Assembly: GCA_020441905.1 (NCBI GenBank)
Contig: JAGRLG010000033.1
Location: 1-40,651, forward strand
Reading direction: 5' to 3'
Length of the DNA: 40,651 nt
From: Rhodobiaceae bacterium
Lineage (GTDB): Bacteria; Pseudomonadota; Alphaproteobacteria; Rhizobiales; NORP267
This document shows positions 1-10,790 of this stretch, piece after piece; positions within the stretch are counted from its first letter, which is position 1, and every line of letters begins with the position of its first letter. A program made the translations under genes and the position numbers. The notes below the pieces were generated by a model. It worked only from the letters and a program-made list of their open reading frames with translations. It was not told the DNA's origin and made no database searches.

Positions 1-29
1 GAATTCCTGAAGGCCGGAATTCCTGAAGG
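1..29. repeat. 13-bp direct repeat with EcoRI sites at window edge
   Basis: GAATTCCTGAAGG occurs at 1-13 and again at 17-29, separated by CCG. Each copy starts with an EcoRI recognition sequence. It may be the 3' part of an unseen gene, a small tandem repeat, or a cloning/assembly edge effect. No function is claimed. Confidence 0.5.
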
Positions 30-121
30 AAAGGGCGGGTGCGAGCCAATCGGCGTCCGCGGTTGCCAAACAGGCTTTCAGTTGCCCAAAAGAGGCAAAA
101 CAGCCGGCGCGAAGGTAGGAC

Positions 122-167
122 AAAAAAATAAGCGGTTGATTTCATTTAATGAAATCAACCGCTTATT
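122..167 (-). terminator. Rho-independent terminator of tRNA-Ala
   Basis: Positions 127-146 and 148-167 are perfect reverse complements, giving a 20-bp stem around a single T at 147. On the minus strand the hairpin begins 10 nt after the tRNA 3' end and runs into a T tract (A run at 122-128 on the plus strand). This is the classic intrinsic terminator layout. The stem is AT-rich compared with the surrounding sequence, and an uninterrupted 20-bp stem is unusually long. Confidence 0.9.
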
Positions 168-176
168 CTTATAATT

Positions 177-252
<76 letters not shown>

Positions 253-262
253 CACCTGGGCC

Positions 263-284
263 GCGCCGGATTTTACTCCGGCGC
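263..284 (-). other. GC-rich hairpin between the FYDLN gene and tRNA-Ala
   Basis: GCGCCGGA at 263-270 and TCCGGCGC at 277-284 form a perfect 8-bp stem with loop TTTTAC. It lies downstream of the acidic protein gene and 10 nt upstream of the tRNA 5' end, both on the minus strand. It has no T tract on the minus-strand exit side, so it could be a processing or weak transcript-end structure. A possible minus-strand -35 for the tRNA (TTGACC, 321-326) lies farther upstream, but its -10 is poor. Confidence 0.35.
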
Positions 285-369
285 AGGAATTGCCCCTTCG
301 CTATCGAAACTTGGCTGCCCGGTCAATGCTGTTCAGCGCCGCCGATGCAAGTTTAGCCGTTGAACCGGG

Positions 370-762
370 TCAGGCGTCCTCGTCGTCGGAGTCGCGGCCG
401 CTGCCGATCAGGCCGCTGACGTCGTCATCGTCTTCCTCGTCCTCGTCGCCGAGAAAGGGATCGTCCTCGTCGTCGTCGAGCGGCGCGTCGTCGGCTTCGA
501 AATCGTCGTCGTCATCGCCGGGGACCGCCCGGGCCGCCACCTTCTTCTCGTTATCCGCATCCTCCAGGGATACGAATTCGGGTCCCGCCGCCGCTTCCTT
601 CTCCTCGGCGGGCGCCGCCTTCTTGGCTGCCGGCGCCGGTTTCGCCTGAATGACGAATTCAGCCTGACAGCGCGGACAGGTAATCGGCGACTTGTTCAAG
701 TCATAGAATTTCGTGCCGCATCCGGCACAGATCCGCTTGGTTCCAAGTTCGGGTTTTGCCAC
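370..762 (-). CDS. TIGR02300/FYDLN-acid family protein
   Basis: This is a 130-residue protein with two parts. The N-terminal zinc ribbon has cysteine pairs C12-x2-C15 and C29-x2-C32 flanking the sequence KFYDLNKSPIT. The C-terminal half is very acidic, rich in Asp and Glu with Ser and Ala stretches. This matches the alphaproteobacterial FYDLN_acid family, which has no established function and often neighbours aroA, as it does here. The start is GTG (760-762), because the family's usual beginning AKPELGTKR follows directly. A zinc site is likely from the CxxC pairs; a nucleic-acid or protein-binding role is inference only. The Ser-rich plus-strand frame over the same bases is the antisense of the acidic tail. 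Confidence 0.9.
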   Translation of the reverse strand: MAKPELGTKRICAGCGTKFYDLNKSPITCPRCQAEFVIQAKPAPAAKKAAPAEEKEAAAGPEFVSLEDADNEKKVAARAVPGDDDDDFEADDAPLDDDEDDPFLGDEDEEDDDDVSGLIGSGRDSDDEDA

Positions 763-785
763 GGTCCGGGTCTCGTCTTGCCGTT

Positions 786-857
786 TTGAAATTCGGCGCC
801 GTCATTGCCATGATGTCGGCTGGCTGTCAAAACCAAAAATCACTCCCGATCATCGGG
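786..857. promoter_or_regulatory. Divergent promoter region between the FYDLN gene and aroA
   Basis: On the plus strand TTGAAA (786-791) is followed after 17 bp by CATGAT (809-814), a candidate aroA promoter with a 4/6 match in the -10. On the minus strand a perfect TTGACA (825-830) could serve the FYDLN gene, but the expected -10 (CAATGA, 802-807) is weak. A perfect palindrome CCCGAT-C-ATCGGG lies at 845-857, a possible operator. All are pattern matches without experimental support. Confidence 0.35.
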
Positions 858-906
858 TATTCCGGCGGCGGTTTCCACCATGACGGCGAAGGGCGCCCCG
901 TGCTAG

Positions 907-2936
<2,030 letters not shown>

Positions 2937-2975
2937 GTGGGTGCAGCTCCAGGGAGTGCGCCCATTTCGTGTTGA

Positions 2976-2997
2976 CCGCTGCGGTTCCACGCAGCGG
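2976..2997 (+). other. Hairpin in the cmk-rpsA spacer
   Basis: CCGCTGCG (2976-2983) and CGCAGCGG (2990-2997) form a perfect 8-bp stem with loop GTTCCA. The 245-bp spacer 2937-3181 holds this hairpin, no convincing -35/-10 pair, and the rpsA ribosome-binding site. The hairpin could be an attenuator or part of an rpsA leader. There is no T tract, so I do not call it a terminator. Confidence 0.4.
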
Positions 2998-3181
2998 CAA
3001 AGGGGCCGGAACTCTTGTCCGCCGGATATGCCGGGACGCGAGGAACGGACCAGCGCCCTCATATTGCGGGACGCGCCGCCTGCCGGCTTTGATGTCGGTG
3101 GCTGTCGCGGGGGCCTGCAACGCGGGCTTCGTAATTTTCATGCCGGACAAGGCGCGCCCCCGCACCCCGCAAGGAGTTTTC

Positions 3182-4909
3182 ATGTCACAGGGTTCGACCG
3201 ATTCACTTAATCCAAGCCGCGAAGATTTTGCCGCACTCTTGGAAGAATCATTTCAGTCTTCAGCGCTCGAAGAGGGCAATGTCATCAAGGGTCGCGTAGT
3301 CGCGATCGAAAAGGACCTGGCGGTCATCGACGTCGGGCTGAAGATGGAAGGGCGGGTTCCGCTCAAGGAATTCACCGGCCACGGCAAGGGCGAGGCGATA
3401 GAGGTCGGCGGCGAGGTCGAAGTCTATCTCGAGCGCGTCGAAAATGCGCTTGGCGAGGCAGTTCTGTCGCGCGACAAGGCGCGCCGCGAGGAGGCCTGGG
3501 AGCGGCTCGAGAAGAGCTATGCCGACGCCGAGAAGGTCGAGGGCCAGATCTTCAACCAGGTCAAGGGCGGCTATACCGTCGATCTTGGCGGCGCCGTGGC
3601 CTTCCTGCCGCGCAGCCAGGTCGATATCCGCCCCGTGCGCGACATCGGCCCGCTGATGAACACGCCGCAGCCGTTCCAGATCCTCAAAATGGATCGCCGC
3701 CGTGGCAATATCGTGGTTTCGCGCCGCTCGGTGCTCGAGGAAACCCATGCCGAACGGCGCCACGAGATCGTGCAGAACCTGACCGAAGGCCAGGTGGTCG
3801 AGGGCATGGTGAAGAACATCACCGATTACGGCGCCTTCGTCGATCTCGGCGGCATTGACGGCCTGCTCCATGTCACCGACATCGCCTGGCGGCGGATCAA
3901 CCACCCCGCCGACGTGCTGTCGGTCGGCCAGACGGTCAAGGTGCAGATCATCAAGATCAACCACGAAACCCATCGCATCAGCCTCGGCATGAAGCAGCTC
4001 GAGGCCGATCCCTGGGATGGCATCGAGGCCAAATACCCGGTCGAGACCCGCTTCAAGGGCCGCGTCACCAATATCACCGACTACGGCGCCTTCGTGGAAC
4101 TGGAACCGGGCATCGAGGGCCTGATCCATATTTCCGAGATGAGCTGGACCAAGAAGAACATCCATCCCGGCAAGATCGTTTCCACCTCCCAGGAAGTGGA
4201 AGTGATGGTGCTCGAGGTCGATCCGGTCAAGCGCCGCATCTCCCTTGGGCTCAAGCAGACCATGGACAATCCGTGGACCACTTTCGCCACCCGTTTCCCG
4301 ACCGGCACCAATATCGAGGGCGAGGTCAAGAACATCACCGAATTCGGTCTGTTCATCGGCCTCGACGGCGATGTCGACGGCATGGTTCACCTGTCCGACC
4401 TGGACTGGAACCGGCCCGGCGAGGAAGCCATTCAGGACTACAAGAAAGGCGACATGGTCAAGGCGGTCGTGCTCGACGTCGATACCGACAAGGAGCGCAT
4501 CAGCCTCGGCATCAAGCAGCTGGCGGGCAATCCGTTCGCCGAAGCCTCGTCCGATCTGCGCAAGGGCGCCTCGGTGACCTGCGAAGTGCTCGACGTCAAG
4601 GAAGGCGGGCTGGAGGTCAAGATCGTCGACAGCGATCTGACCGCGTTCATCCGCCGCTCGGACCTGTCGCGCGAACGCTCCGAGCAGCGCCCCGAGCGCT
4701 TCTCGGTCGGCCAGAAGGTCGATGCCAAGGTGACCCAGTTCGACAAGAAGAACGCCAAGGTTTCGGTGTCGATCAAGGCGCTGGAAATCGCCGAGGAAAA
4801 AGAGGCGGTGGCGCAATACGGTTCGGCCGATTCGGGCGCTTCGCTGGGCGACATCCTGGGCGCCGCTCTCAACCGGGCCCAGGAAGGGACCGGCGACAAG
4901 GACGCCTAG
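3182..4909 (+). CDS. rpsA: 30S ribosomal protein S1
   Basis: This 575-residue protein has six consecutive S1 (OB-fold) RNA-binding repeats, seen as recurring VxGxVxNITDYGAFVDLGG-type stretches and RISLG(M/L/I)KQ endings. S1 helps dock mRNA on the 30S subunit. The open frame extends upstream through the spacer and into cmk, but the real start is ATG 3182. It has an ideal AAGGAG (3171-3176) 5 nt upstream and the usual N-terminus SREDFAALLEESF. Length is normal for a six-domain S1. It is followed by two strong hairpins. Confidence 0.98.
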   Translation: MSQGSTDSLNPSREDFAALLEESFQSSALEEGNVIKGRVVAIEKDLAVIDVGLKMEGRVPLKEFTGHGKGEAIEVGGEVEVYLERVENALGEAVLSRDKARREEAWERLEKSYADAEKVEGQIFNQVKGGYTVDLGGAVAFLPRSQVDIRPVRDIGPLMNTPQPFQILKMDRRRGNIVVSRRSVLEETHAERRHEIVQNLTEGQVVEGMVKNITDYGAFVDLGGIDGLLHVTDIAWRRINHPADVLSVGQTVKVQIIKINHETHRISLGMKQLEADPWDGIEAKYPVETRFKGRVTNITDYGAFVELEPGIEGLIHISEMSWTKKNIHPGKIVSTSQEVEVMVLEVDPVKRRISLGLKQTMDNPWTTFATRFPTGTNIEGEVKNITEFGLFIGLDGDVDGMVHLSDLDWNRPGEEAIQDYKKGDMVKAVVLDVDTDKERISLGIKQLAGNPFAEASSDLRKGASVTCEVLDVKEGGLEVKIVDSDLTAFIRRSDLSRERSEQRPERFSVGQKVDAKVTQFDKKNAKVSVSIKALEIAEEKEAVAQYGSADSGASLGDILGAALNRAQEGTGDKDA

Positions 4910-4919
4910 CGTCCGGTTG

Positions 4920-4979
4920 GCCGGCGCCAGCGGCGCCGGCACCATGGTTGAACGGGTGCCGGCTTGCGGCCGGCACCCG
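4920..4979 (+). terminator. Tandem GC-rich hairpins after rpsA
   Basis: Hairpin 1: GCCGGCGCC (4920-4928) pairs with GGCGCCGGC (4932-4940), 9 bp. Hairpin 2: CGGGTGCCGGC (4953-4963) pairs with GCCGGCACCCG (4969-4979), 11 bp with loop TTGCG. Neither has a U tract, so they may be T-less terminators or mRNA 3'-end stabilisers. GCCGGCACC (4936-4943 region) could also pair with GGTGCCGGC in hairpin 2, an alternative fold. Confidence 0.5.
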
Positions 4980-5081
4980 CCTATGCGACCGGCCTGGCCC
5001 AGAGCGCTCGCGCCCGGCAGACCTGGTGCCCGGCAGATAGAGCTGACCTGCGAGGGGAACCGCTCTTAGGGGAACTACTCG

Positions 5082-6062
5082 ATGTCGCTTGATCCGGATG
5101 TGCTCGTGGACCGGCGCCGGCTTTCCCGCAGGGTCAGCCTGTGGCGCGCCGTTGCCTTCGTGCTCGCCCTGGCGGCGCTGGCCAGCGCCGCGGCGCTGAT
5201 TGGCGGCGGGCCGGCGGCGCTGGGCCGCGGCGAGCATGTCGCGCGCATCGCCATCGAAGGCCTGATCACCGATGACCGCAACCTGCAAAAGCTGATCGAA
5301 AGGGCGGCCCGCGACCGCAATGTCAAGGCGCTGCTGCTGGCGATCAATTCGCCCGGCGGCACCACCACCGGTTCGGAAGCGCTCTATCTGGCGATCCGCG
5401 AAGCGGCGGAAAAGAAGCCGGTGGTCGCCGTGGTCGGCACGGTGGCGGCTTCGGGCGGTTATATCGCCGCCATCGCCGCCGAGCGCATCATTGCCCGCGG
5501 CAATTCCATTACCGGATCCATTGGCGTCCTCTTCCAGTGGGCGCAGGTATCCCAGGCGCTGGAAAATCTGGGGATCAAGTTCGAGGAGGTGAAGAGCGCG
5601 CCGCTCAAGGCCGAGCCTTCGCCCTTCACGGTCACGCCGGAGGCGGCGCGCGCCGTCATGCGCGAGATGGTCGCCGATTCCTATCAATGGTTTCTCGACC
5701 TGGTGGCGGAGCGGCGCGGCTTTGCCGCCGCCGAGGCGCGCCGCCTTGGCGACGGGCGGGTCTATACCGGCCGCCAGGCCCTATCCGCCGGCCTCATCGA
5801 TGCCATTGGCGGGGAGAAAGAGGCGGTTGCCTGGCTGGCCGAGAACAAGGGGCTGAGCGCCACCATCAAGGTGCGCGACTGGAAGGCGTCCGGCGATCTT
5901 GAGGCGCTGGGGTTGCTGGAGCGGGCGGCCCTTGGCCTGGCGCGGGCCTTCGGCATGCGAGACATATTGGCACCTGTGCTCGATCAATTTGACGCACGCG
6001 GAAGGCTGCGTCTTGACGGGCTGGTGTCAGTTTGGCACGCTCCGCAGGACAAGGCGGACTAA
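5082..6062 (+). CDS. sppA: Signal peptide peptidase SppA, S49 family
   Basis: This is a 326-residue single-domain (short-form) membrane serine protease that degrades leftover signal peptides. An N-terminal transmembrane segment spans about residues 22-42. The catalytic core follows: NSPGGT (89-94), the nucleophile region VAASGGY with Ser124, the NSITGSIGV stretch, and the probable general-base Lys171 in KSAPLK. AGGGGA (5068-5073) precedes ATG 5082 at normal spacing. The gene stands between rpsA and ihfB, the usual alphaproteobacterial order rpsA-sppA-ihfB. The catalytic pair is assigned by motif comparison with B. subtilis and E. coli SppA. Confidence 0.94.
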   Translation: MSLDPDVLVDRRRLSRRVSLWRAVAFVLALAALASAAALIGGGPAALGRGEHVARIAIEGLITDDRNLQKLIERAARDRNVKALLLAINSPGGTTTGSEALYLAIREAAEKKPVVAVVGTVAASGGYIAAIAAERIIARGNSITGSIGVLFQWAQVSQALENLGIKFEEVKSAPLKAEPSPFTVTPEAARAVMREMVADSYQWFLDLVAERRGFAAAEARRLGDGRVYTGRQALSAGLIDAIGGEKEAVAWLAENKGLSATIKVRDWKASGDLEALGLLERAALGLARAFGMRDILAPVLDQFDARGRLRLDGLVSVWHAPQDKAD

Positions 6063-6104
6063 CCGCCAGCAATAACAGGCATTTTGCCTGTAACGGGAGG
6101 CGAA

Positions 6105-6395
6105 ATGATTAAGTCCGAGCTTGTACAGCGTATGGTCAGGGCCAATCCGCATCTGTATCAGCGCGATGTCGAGAACATCGTCAATACCATCGTCGATGAG
6201 ATCACGGCCGCGCTGGCGGACGGCAATCGGGTCGAGCTGCGCGGGTTTGGTGCTTTTTCGGTGAAGAACCGGCCGGCCCGTGTCGGGCGCAATCCGCGCA
6301 CCGGAACCACCGTCAAGGTCGATGAGAAAGCGGTGCCTTTCTTCAAGTCCGGCAAGGAAATGCGAGAGCGGCTGAATAAGGACAAGAAGCGCTGA
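6105..6395 (+). CDS. ihfB: Integration host factor subunit beta
   Basis: This 96-residue DNA-bending protein of the HU/IHF family dimerises with IhfA to bend DNA at promoters, origins and recombination sites. It shows the family core [22 protein letters not shown], quoted here as motif pieces: GFGAFS and the DNA-intercalating arm RNPRTG. The in-frame TTG at 6084 is unlikely to be the start. ATG 6105 is preceded by GGGAGG (6095-6100), and IhfB proteins begin MIKSELV. A small hairpin ACAGGC/GCCTGT (6075-6091) lies just before the ribosome-binding site. Confidence 0.97.
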   Translation: MIKSELVQRMVRANPHLYQRDVENIVNTIVDEITAALADGNRVELRGFGAFSVKNRPARVGRNPRTGTTVKVDEKAVPFFKSGKEMRERLNKDKKR

Positions 6396-6462
6396 CGCAG
6401 CTTTCAGCTCCCATTTCCGGCAGTTCGCCAGGCCGCTATCGTACCGGCCGGACAGGGGTGTC

Positions 6463-6819
6463 ATGATCAAGAAATTCGCCTGGGTGCTCATTGGCGGCCC
6501 GGTGGCGCTGGTGGTGATTGCCCTCAGCGTTGCCAATCGTCACATGGTGGTCTTCTCCTACGATCCTCTGGGCGGCGGGGATCCCGCGCTGCAACTGAAA
6601 TTGCCGCTTTTCGTGCTGCTGATGGCCGGCGTGCTGGCGGGCATTGCCGCGGGCGGCGCCGCGGCCTGGTGGCGCCAGGGAAAATGGCGGCGCGCGGCGC
6701 GCGAAAACGCCCATCTGGCGGCGCGGCGCCAGCGCGAGGCCGACGAGTTGCGGCGGCGGCTCGATGAAATGGCTACCGCCCGCCTGCCGGCGCCTGGCGA
6801 GGAGCACCCGGTGGCCTGA
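6463..6819 (+). CDS. LapA-domain (DUF1049) inner-membrane protein
   Basis: This 118-residue protein has two transmembrane helices (about residues 5-27 and 45-68), separated by a short loop, and then a charged Arg/Glu-rich helix that looks like a short coiled coil. This is the layout of LapA-type proteins, which in E. coli act with LapB in lipopolysaccharide assembly. The family also occurs beside ihfB in other alphaproteobacteria. No LapB-type TPR protein is encoded next to it, so an LPS role is inferred from family membership. Confidence 0.8.
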   Translation: MIKKFAWVLIGGPVALVVIALSVANRHMVVFSYDPLGGGDPALQLKLPLFVLLMAGVLAGIAAGGAAAWWRQGKWRRAARENAHLAARRQREADELRRRLDEMATARLPAPGEEHPVA

Positions 6820-6914
6820 CGGCCCCGTTGAGACGGCGGCGCCGGCATCCTATCTGACATGAGGCGGATACCCCGCAACAGACCGCGCCCATGGGCGGCG
6901 CCGGGACGGACCGA

Positions 6915-7571
6915 ATGAGCCCGAAGATCAAGATCTGCGGTTTGAACAGCGAAGAGGCGGTGGCGGCGGCCAGGGCCGGCGGCGCCGAATTTGTCGGCTT
7001 CGTGTTCTATGCGCCCAGCCCGCGCAATGTGACACCGGAACGGGCGGGGGAACTGGCGGCACCGCTGCGCGGGCGCACCCAGATCGTGGCCCTGACCGTC
7101 GATGGCGACGATGACTTGCTGGCGCGGATCGAGGCCGGGCTGCGGCCCGACTGGTATCAGTTTCACGGCAAGGAGAGCGCGGCGCGGGTGCGCGAGATCC
7201 GGGCCCGCTTCGGCAAGCCGGTGGCCAAGGCGGTGCATATCGCCAATGCGCAGGATATCGCCGCCGGCGCGCCATACATTGACGCCGCCGATATGCTCCT
7301 TTACGACGCCAAGGCTCCGGATACGCTGGCCGGCGCGCTGCCGGGCGGCAACGGCATCTGCTTCGACTGGGACCTGCTGAGAGGTGGCAACCGGGCCTTG
7401 CCGGTGATGCTGTCGGGCGGTCTTGATGCCGACAATGTGGCGGCGGCGATAAAGGCGGTGCGCCCGGATGCGGTGGATGTGTCCTCCGGTGTCGAAAAGG
7501 CGCCGGGGGTCAAGGATCCCGAGCGCATCGCGCGCTTTATCGAGCGCGTTCGCGCGGCGGGCGAGATGTAG
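6915..7571 (+). CDS. trpF: Phosphoribosylanthranilate isomerase
   Basis: This enzyme converts N-(5-phosphoribosyl)anthranilate to CdRP in tryptophan synthesis. The sequence starts MSPKIKICGL, with the catalytic Cys8 in the family motif KICG. The catalytic Asp lies in LLYDAKA, and the phosphate-binding loop includes MLSGGLDADNV and VDVSSGVE. An ATG at 6891 is in frame, but the 6915 start matches the family N-terminus. Gene order trpF-trpB-trpA-accD-folC is classic for alphaproteobacteria. Confidence 0.95.
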   Translation: MSPKIKICGLNSEEAVAAARAGGAEFVGFVFYAPSPRNVTPERAGELAAPLRGRTQIVALTVDGDDDLLARIEAGLRPDWYQFHGKESAARVREIRARFGKPVAKAVHIANAQDIAAGAPYIDAADMLLYDAKAPDTLAGALPGGNGICFDWDLLRGGNRALPVMLSGGLDADNVAAAIKAVRPDAVDVSSGVEKAPGVKDPERIARFIERVRAAGEM

Positions 7572-7601
7572 GCCTGGGGGGGCGGGAAGTGGAATCTTGT
7601 A

Positions 7602-8837
7602 ATGGAGACCGGGGTGTCGGTTAAGGCGGTCAATTCGTTCCGGAGCGGTCCCGACGAGCAGGGGCGGTTCGGCATTTATGGCGGACGGTTCGTCGCCGAG
7701 ACGCTGATGCCGCTCATCCTCGAGCTTGAGCGCGCCTATGAGGCGGCCAGGAAAGACCCCGCGTTCCGCGCCGAGATGGACGGCTATCTGACCCATTATG
7801 TCGGGCGGCCCAGCCCGCTTTATTTCGCCGAGCGGCTCACCGAGCATTGCGGCGGCGCCAAGATCTATCTCAAGCGCGAGGAGCTCAACCATACCGGCGC
7901 CCACAAGGTCAACAATGTGCTGGGGCAGATCCTTCTGGCGCGGCGCATGGGCAAGACCCGCATCATCGCCGAAACCGGCGCCGGCATGCATGGCGTGGCG
8001 ACCGCCACGCTGTGTGCCCGCTTCGGCCTCGACTGCGTGGTCTATATGGGCGAGGTCGATGTCGCGCGCCAGCAGCCCAATGTATTCCGCATGAAGATGC
8101 TGGGGGCGGAAATCGTTCCGGTGCGCTCGGGCGCGAAAACGCTGAAAGACGCGATGAACGAGGCGTTGCGCGACTGGGTGTCCAATGTCGCGGATACCTT
8201 CTATTGCATCGGCACCGTCGCCGGCCCGCATCCCTATCCGATGCTGGTGCGCGATTTCCAGTCGGTCATAGGCGAGGAAACGAGAGCGCAGATGCTGGAG
8301 GCCGAAGGCCGGCTGCCGGATTCGCTGATCGCCTGCATCGGCGGCGGCTCCAACGCCATGGGGCTGTTCCATCCCTTCCTCGACGAGCCGGATATCGAGA
8401 TCTATGGCGTCGAGGCGGCGGGCCACGGCATCGAAAGCGGCCAGCACGCGGCCTCGATCGCCGGCGGGCGCCCCGGCGTGCTGCATGGCAACCGCACCTA
8501 TCTCCTGATGGACGATGATGGCCAGATTTCCGAGGCGCATTCGATTTCCGCCGGGCTTGACTATCCCGGCATCGGCCCGGAACACGCCTGGCTGAAGGAT
8601 ATCGGCCGCGTGACCTTCCTGTCGGCGACCGACGAGGAGGCGCTCAGCGCCTTCCAACTGCTGTCGCGCCTTGAAGGCATCATCCCGGCGCTGGAGCCGG
8701 CCCATGCCATCGCCAAGGTTCTGGACCTGGCGCCCGGCAAGGACGCGGACCATCTCATGGTGGTCAACCTGTCTGGGCGCGGCGACAAGGACCTGGCCAG
8801 CGTGGCGGAGCATATCGGCGCCGGGGGGCGGCCATGA
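7602..8837 (+). CDS. trpB: Tryptophan synthase beta chain
   Basis: This 411-residue PLP enzyme joins indole and serine to give tryptophan. The PLP-binding lysine is K102 in [10 protein letters not shown]. The phosphate-binding glycine loop is [10 protein letters not shown], and [15 protein letters not shown] forms the typical N-terminal segment. ATG 7602 is used here; an in-frame GTG at 7614 is a possible alternative. The stop overlaps the trpA start (ATGA at 8834-8837), consistent with 1:1 translational coupling of the complex subunits. Confidence 0.98.
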   Translation: METGVSVKAVNSFRSGPDEQGRFGIYGGRFVAETLMPLILELERAYEAARKDPAFRAEMDGYLTHYVGRPSPLYFAERLTEHCGGAKIYLKREELNHTGAHKVNNVLGQILLARRMGKTRIIAETGAGMHGVATATLCARFGLDCVVYMGEVDVARQQPNVFRMKMLGAEIVPVRSGAKTLKDAMNEALRDWVSNVADTFYCIGTVAGPHPYPMLVRDFQSVIGEETRAQMLEAEGRLPDSLIACIGGGSNAMGLFHPFLDEPDIEIYGVEAAGHGIESGQHAASIAGGRPGVLHGNRTYLLMDDDGQISEAHSISAGLDYPGIGPEHAWLKDIGRVTFLSATDEEALSAFQLLSRLEGIIPALEPAHAIAKVLDLAPGKDADHLMVVNLSGRGDKDLASVAEHIGAGGRP

Positions 8838-9688
8838 GCGGGCGGCTGGAAAGACGCTTTGCCGCAACGCGCGGCGCGGGCCGGGCGGCGCTGGTGAGTT
8901 TCATCACCGCCGGCGACCCCGATTTCGACATCTCGCTGGCGCTGCTCAAGGCCTTGCCGGGCGCGGGCGCCGACATCATCGAGCTCGGCATGCCCTTTAC
9001 CGACCCCATGGCCGACGGCCCGGCGATCCAGGCGGCCTCGCTGCGGGCGCTGAAGGCGGGGCAGACCATGGTCCGCACCCTGGAGATGGTGCGTGCCTTC
9101 CGCGCCGGCGATAGCGAGACGCCGCTCATCCTGATGGGCTATTACAACCCGATCTACATATACGGCAATGAGCGGTTCCTGGCCGATGCCAAGGCCGCCG
9201 GCGTCGACGGGCTTATCATCGTCGATCTGCCGCCGGAGGAAGACGGGGAGCTATGCCTGCCGGCGCAAGCCGCCGGGATCGATTTCATCCGCCTGGCAAC
9301 GCCGACCACCGACGATGCGCGTCTGGCCAAGGTTCTGAGCAATGCCGGCGGATTCGTCTATTATGTTTCGATTACCGGGATCACCGGCACGGCGGCGGCG
9401 GACCCGGACGCGGTTTCCGGCGCCATATCGCGCATCAAGGCGCATACGGCGCTGCCGGTGGCGGTCGGCTTCGGCGTTTCGACGCCGCAGCAGGCCGGCG
9501 CCATCGCCGCGGCGGGCGCCGATGGCGTGGTCGTCGGGTCGGCCCTGGTGCGGGCGCTGGAGAAGAGCCTGGAGGAAGCGGGAGAGGGTGCCGGTATCGC
9601 GGCGGTCAGCGATCTGGTGCGCGGCTTGGCGGACGGCATTGCCACCGCCGGCAGGAAGAAGGCAGAAACGGCCGCGCAGGCCGGGTAA
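8834..9688 (+). CDS. trpA: Tryptophan synthase alpha chain
   Basis: This 284-residue TIM-barrel subunit cleaves indole-3-glycerol phosphate and channels indole to TrpB. The catalytic acids are visible: Glu50 in IIELGMPF and Asp61 in DPMADGP, matching E. coli Glu49 and Asp60. The phosphate-binding stretches [10 protein letters not shown] and GVVVGSAL are intact. The gene is coupled to trpB by a 4-bp overlap. Confidence 0.98.
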   Translation: MSGRLERRFAATRGAGRAALVSFITAGDPDFDISLALLKALPGAGADIIELGMPFTDPMADGPAIQAASLRALKAGQTMVRTLEMVRAFRAGDSETPLILMGYYNPIYIYGNERFLADAKAAGVDGLIIVDLPPEEDGELCLPAQAAGIDFIRLATPTTDDARLAKVLSNAGGFVYYVSITGITGTAAADPDAVSGAISRIKAHTALPVAVGFGVSTPQQAGAIAAAGADGVVVGSALVRALEKSLEEAGEGAGIAAVSDLVRGLADGIATAGRKKAETAAQAG

Positions 9689-9739
9689 GATGGTCAATAG
9701 CGTTGGCGCGGGCGAGCGAACCCGCGGAAGGTGAGTGGC

Positions 9740-10693
9740 GTGAACTGGATCAACAATGTCGTCAGGCCGAAGATCAGCGGCATCCTGCGCAAGCGCGTGG
9801 TGCCGGACAATCTTTGGGTAAAATGCCCGGAAACCGGGCAGATGGTTTTTCATCGCGATCTGGAGGCCAATCAGTTCGTTGTGCCCGGATCGGGCTATCA
9901 CATGCGCATGTCGGCCCAGGTGCGGCTGGCGGCACTGTTCGATGGCGGTGAATTCGACAAGATAGCGCTGCCCGAAGTTGCTCTGGACCCGCTCAAGTTC
10001 CGCGACGAGCGGCGCTATACCGACCGCGTCAAGGATTCGCGGGCCAAGACGTCGATGTCGGATGCGGTGCTGCTCGGCGCCGGCAAGCTGGACGGGCTGG
10101 CGGTTGTCGCCGGGGTGCAGGATTTCGACTTTCTCGGCGGGTCGCTCGGAATGGCGGCGGGCGAAGCGGTGATCACCGGCATGCAGACTGCGGTCAAGCG
10201 CAAGTGCCCCTTCATCATTTTCACCGCTTCGGGCGGCGCCCGCATGCAGGAGGGTATCCTGTCCTTGATGCAGATGCCGCGCACCACGGTCGCGGTGCAG
10301 GAAATGCGCGAGGCCGGGTTGCCTTATATTGTGGTGCTGACCAATCCGACGACAGGCGGCGTCACGGCCTCCTATGCCATGCTGGGCGATATCCACATTG
10401 CCGAGCCGGGCGCGCTGATCTGTTTCGCCGGTCCGAGGGTTATCGAGCAGACGATCCGCGAGAAGCTTCCCGACGGCTTTCAGCGCGCCGAATATCTGCG
10501 CGACCACGGCATGGTCGACATGGTGGTGCATCGCCACCAGATGCGCGAGACGCTGAGCCGGCTGTGCCGCATGCTGACCGGCAAGCCCGCTTTGGCAGCG
10601 GGCGCGCGCAAGCTCAACGGTCCATCGTCCGCCGCCGCCGCGGGCGGCAATTCGGGAAGCAGCCCTGGCGCCAGCGCCGGGACAACCGCCTAG
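9740..10693 (+). CDS. accD: Acetyl-CoA carboxylase carboxyltransferase subunit beta
   Basis: This 317-residue subunit works with AccA to transfer carboxyl from biotin to acetyl-CoA, giving malonyl-CoA. The crotonase-fold core is intact: [32 protein letters not shown] and [14 protein letters not shown]. The N-terminal zinc ribbon is degenerate: of four cysteines in E. coli AccD only C29 remains, the others aligning to Thr32, Val48 and Ser51. The Ala/Gly/Ser-rich tail looks disordered. I prefer GTG 9740 ([12 protein letters not shown], the family start, with GGAAGGTG upstream) over GTG 9731. Confidence 0.95.
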   Translation: MNWINNVVRPKISGILRKRVVPDNLWVKCPETGQMVFHRDLEANQFVVPGSGYHMRMSAQVRLAALFDGGEFDKIALPEVALDPLKFRDERRYTDRVKDSRAKTSMSDAVLLGAGKLDGLAVVAGVQDFDFLGGSLGMAAGEAVITGMQTAVKRKCPFIIFTASGGARMQEGILSLMQMPRTTVAVQEMREAGLPYIVVLTNPTTGGVTASYAMLGDIHIAEPGALICFAGPRVIEQTIREKLPDGFQRAEYLRDHGMVDMVVHRHQMRETLSRLCRMLTGKPALAAGARKLNGPSSAAAAGGNSGSSPGASAGTTA

Positions 10694-10790
10694 ACTGGCC
10701 ATGATGCGCATTGGGCGCGGTTCGGCTCCTTGATCGTCAGGCCGGAACAGATTCGGCCATGCCGCGGGCCGGGAGAACGGATCGGCGCCG

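Noticed and set aside
3260..4945. A 561-codon minus-strand frame opposite rpsA
   Set aside because: It is the mirror of repeated S1 domains; the repeats seen in it are inherited from the sense gene.
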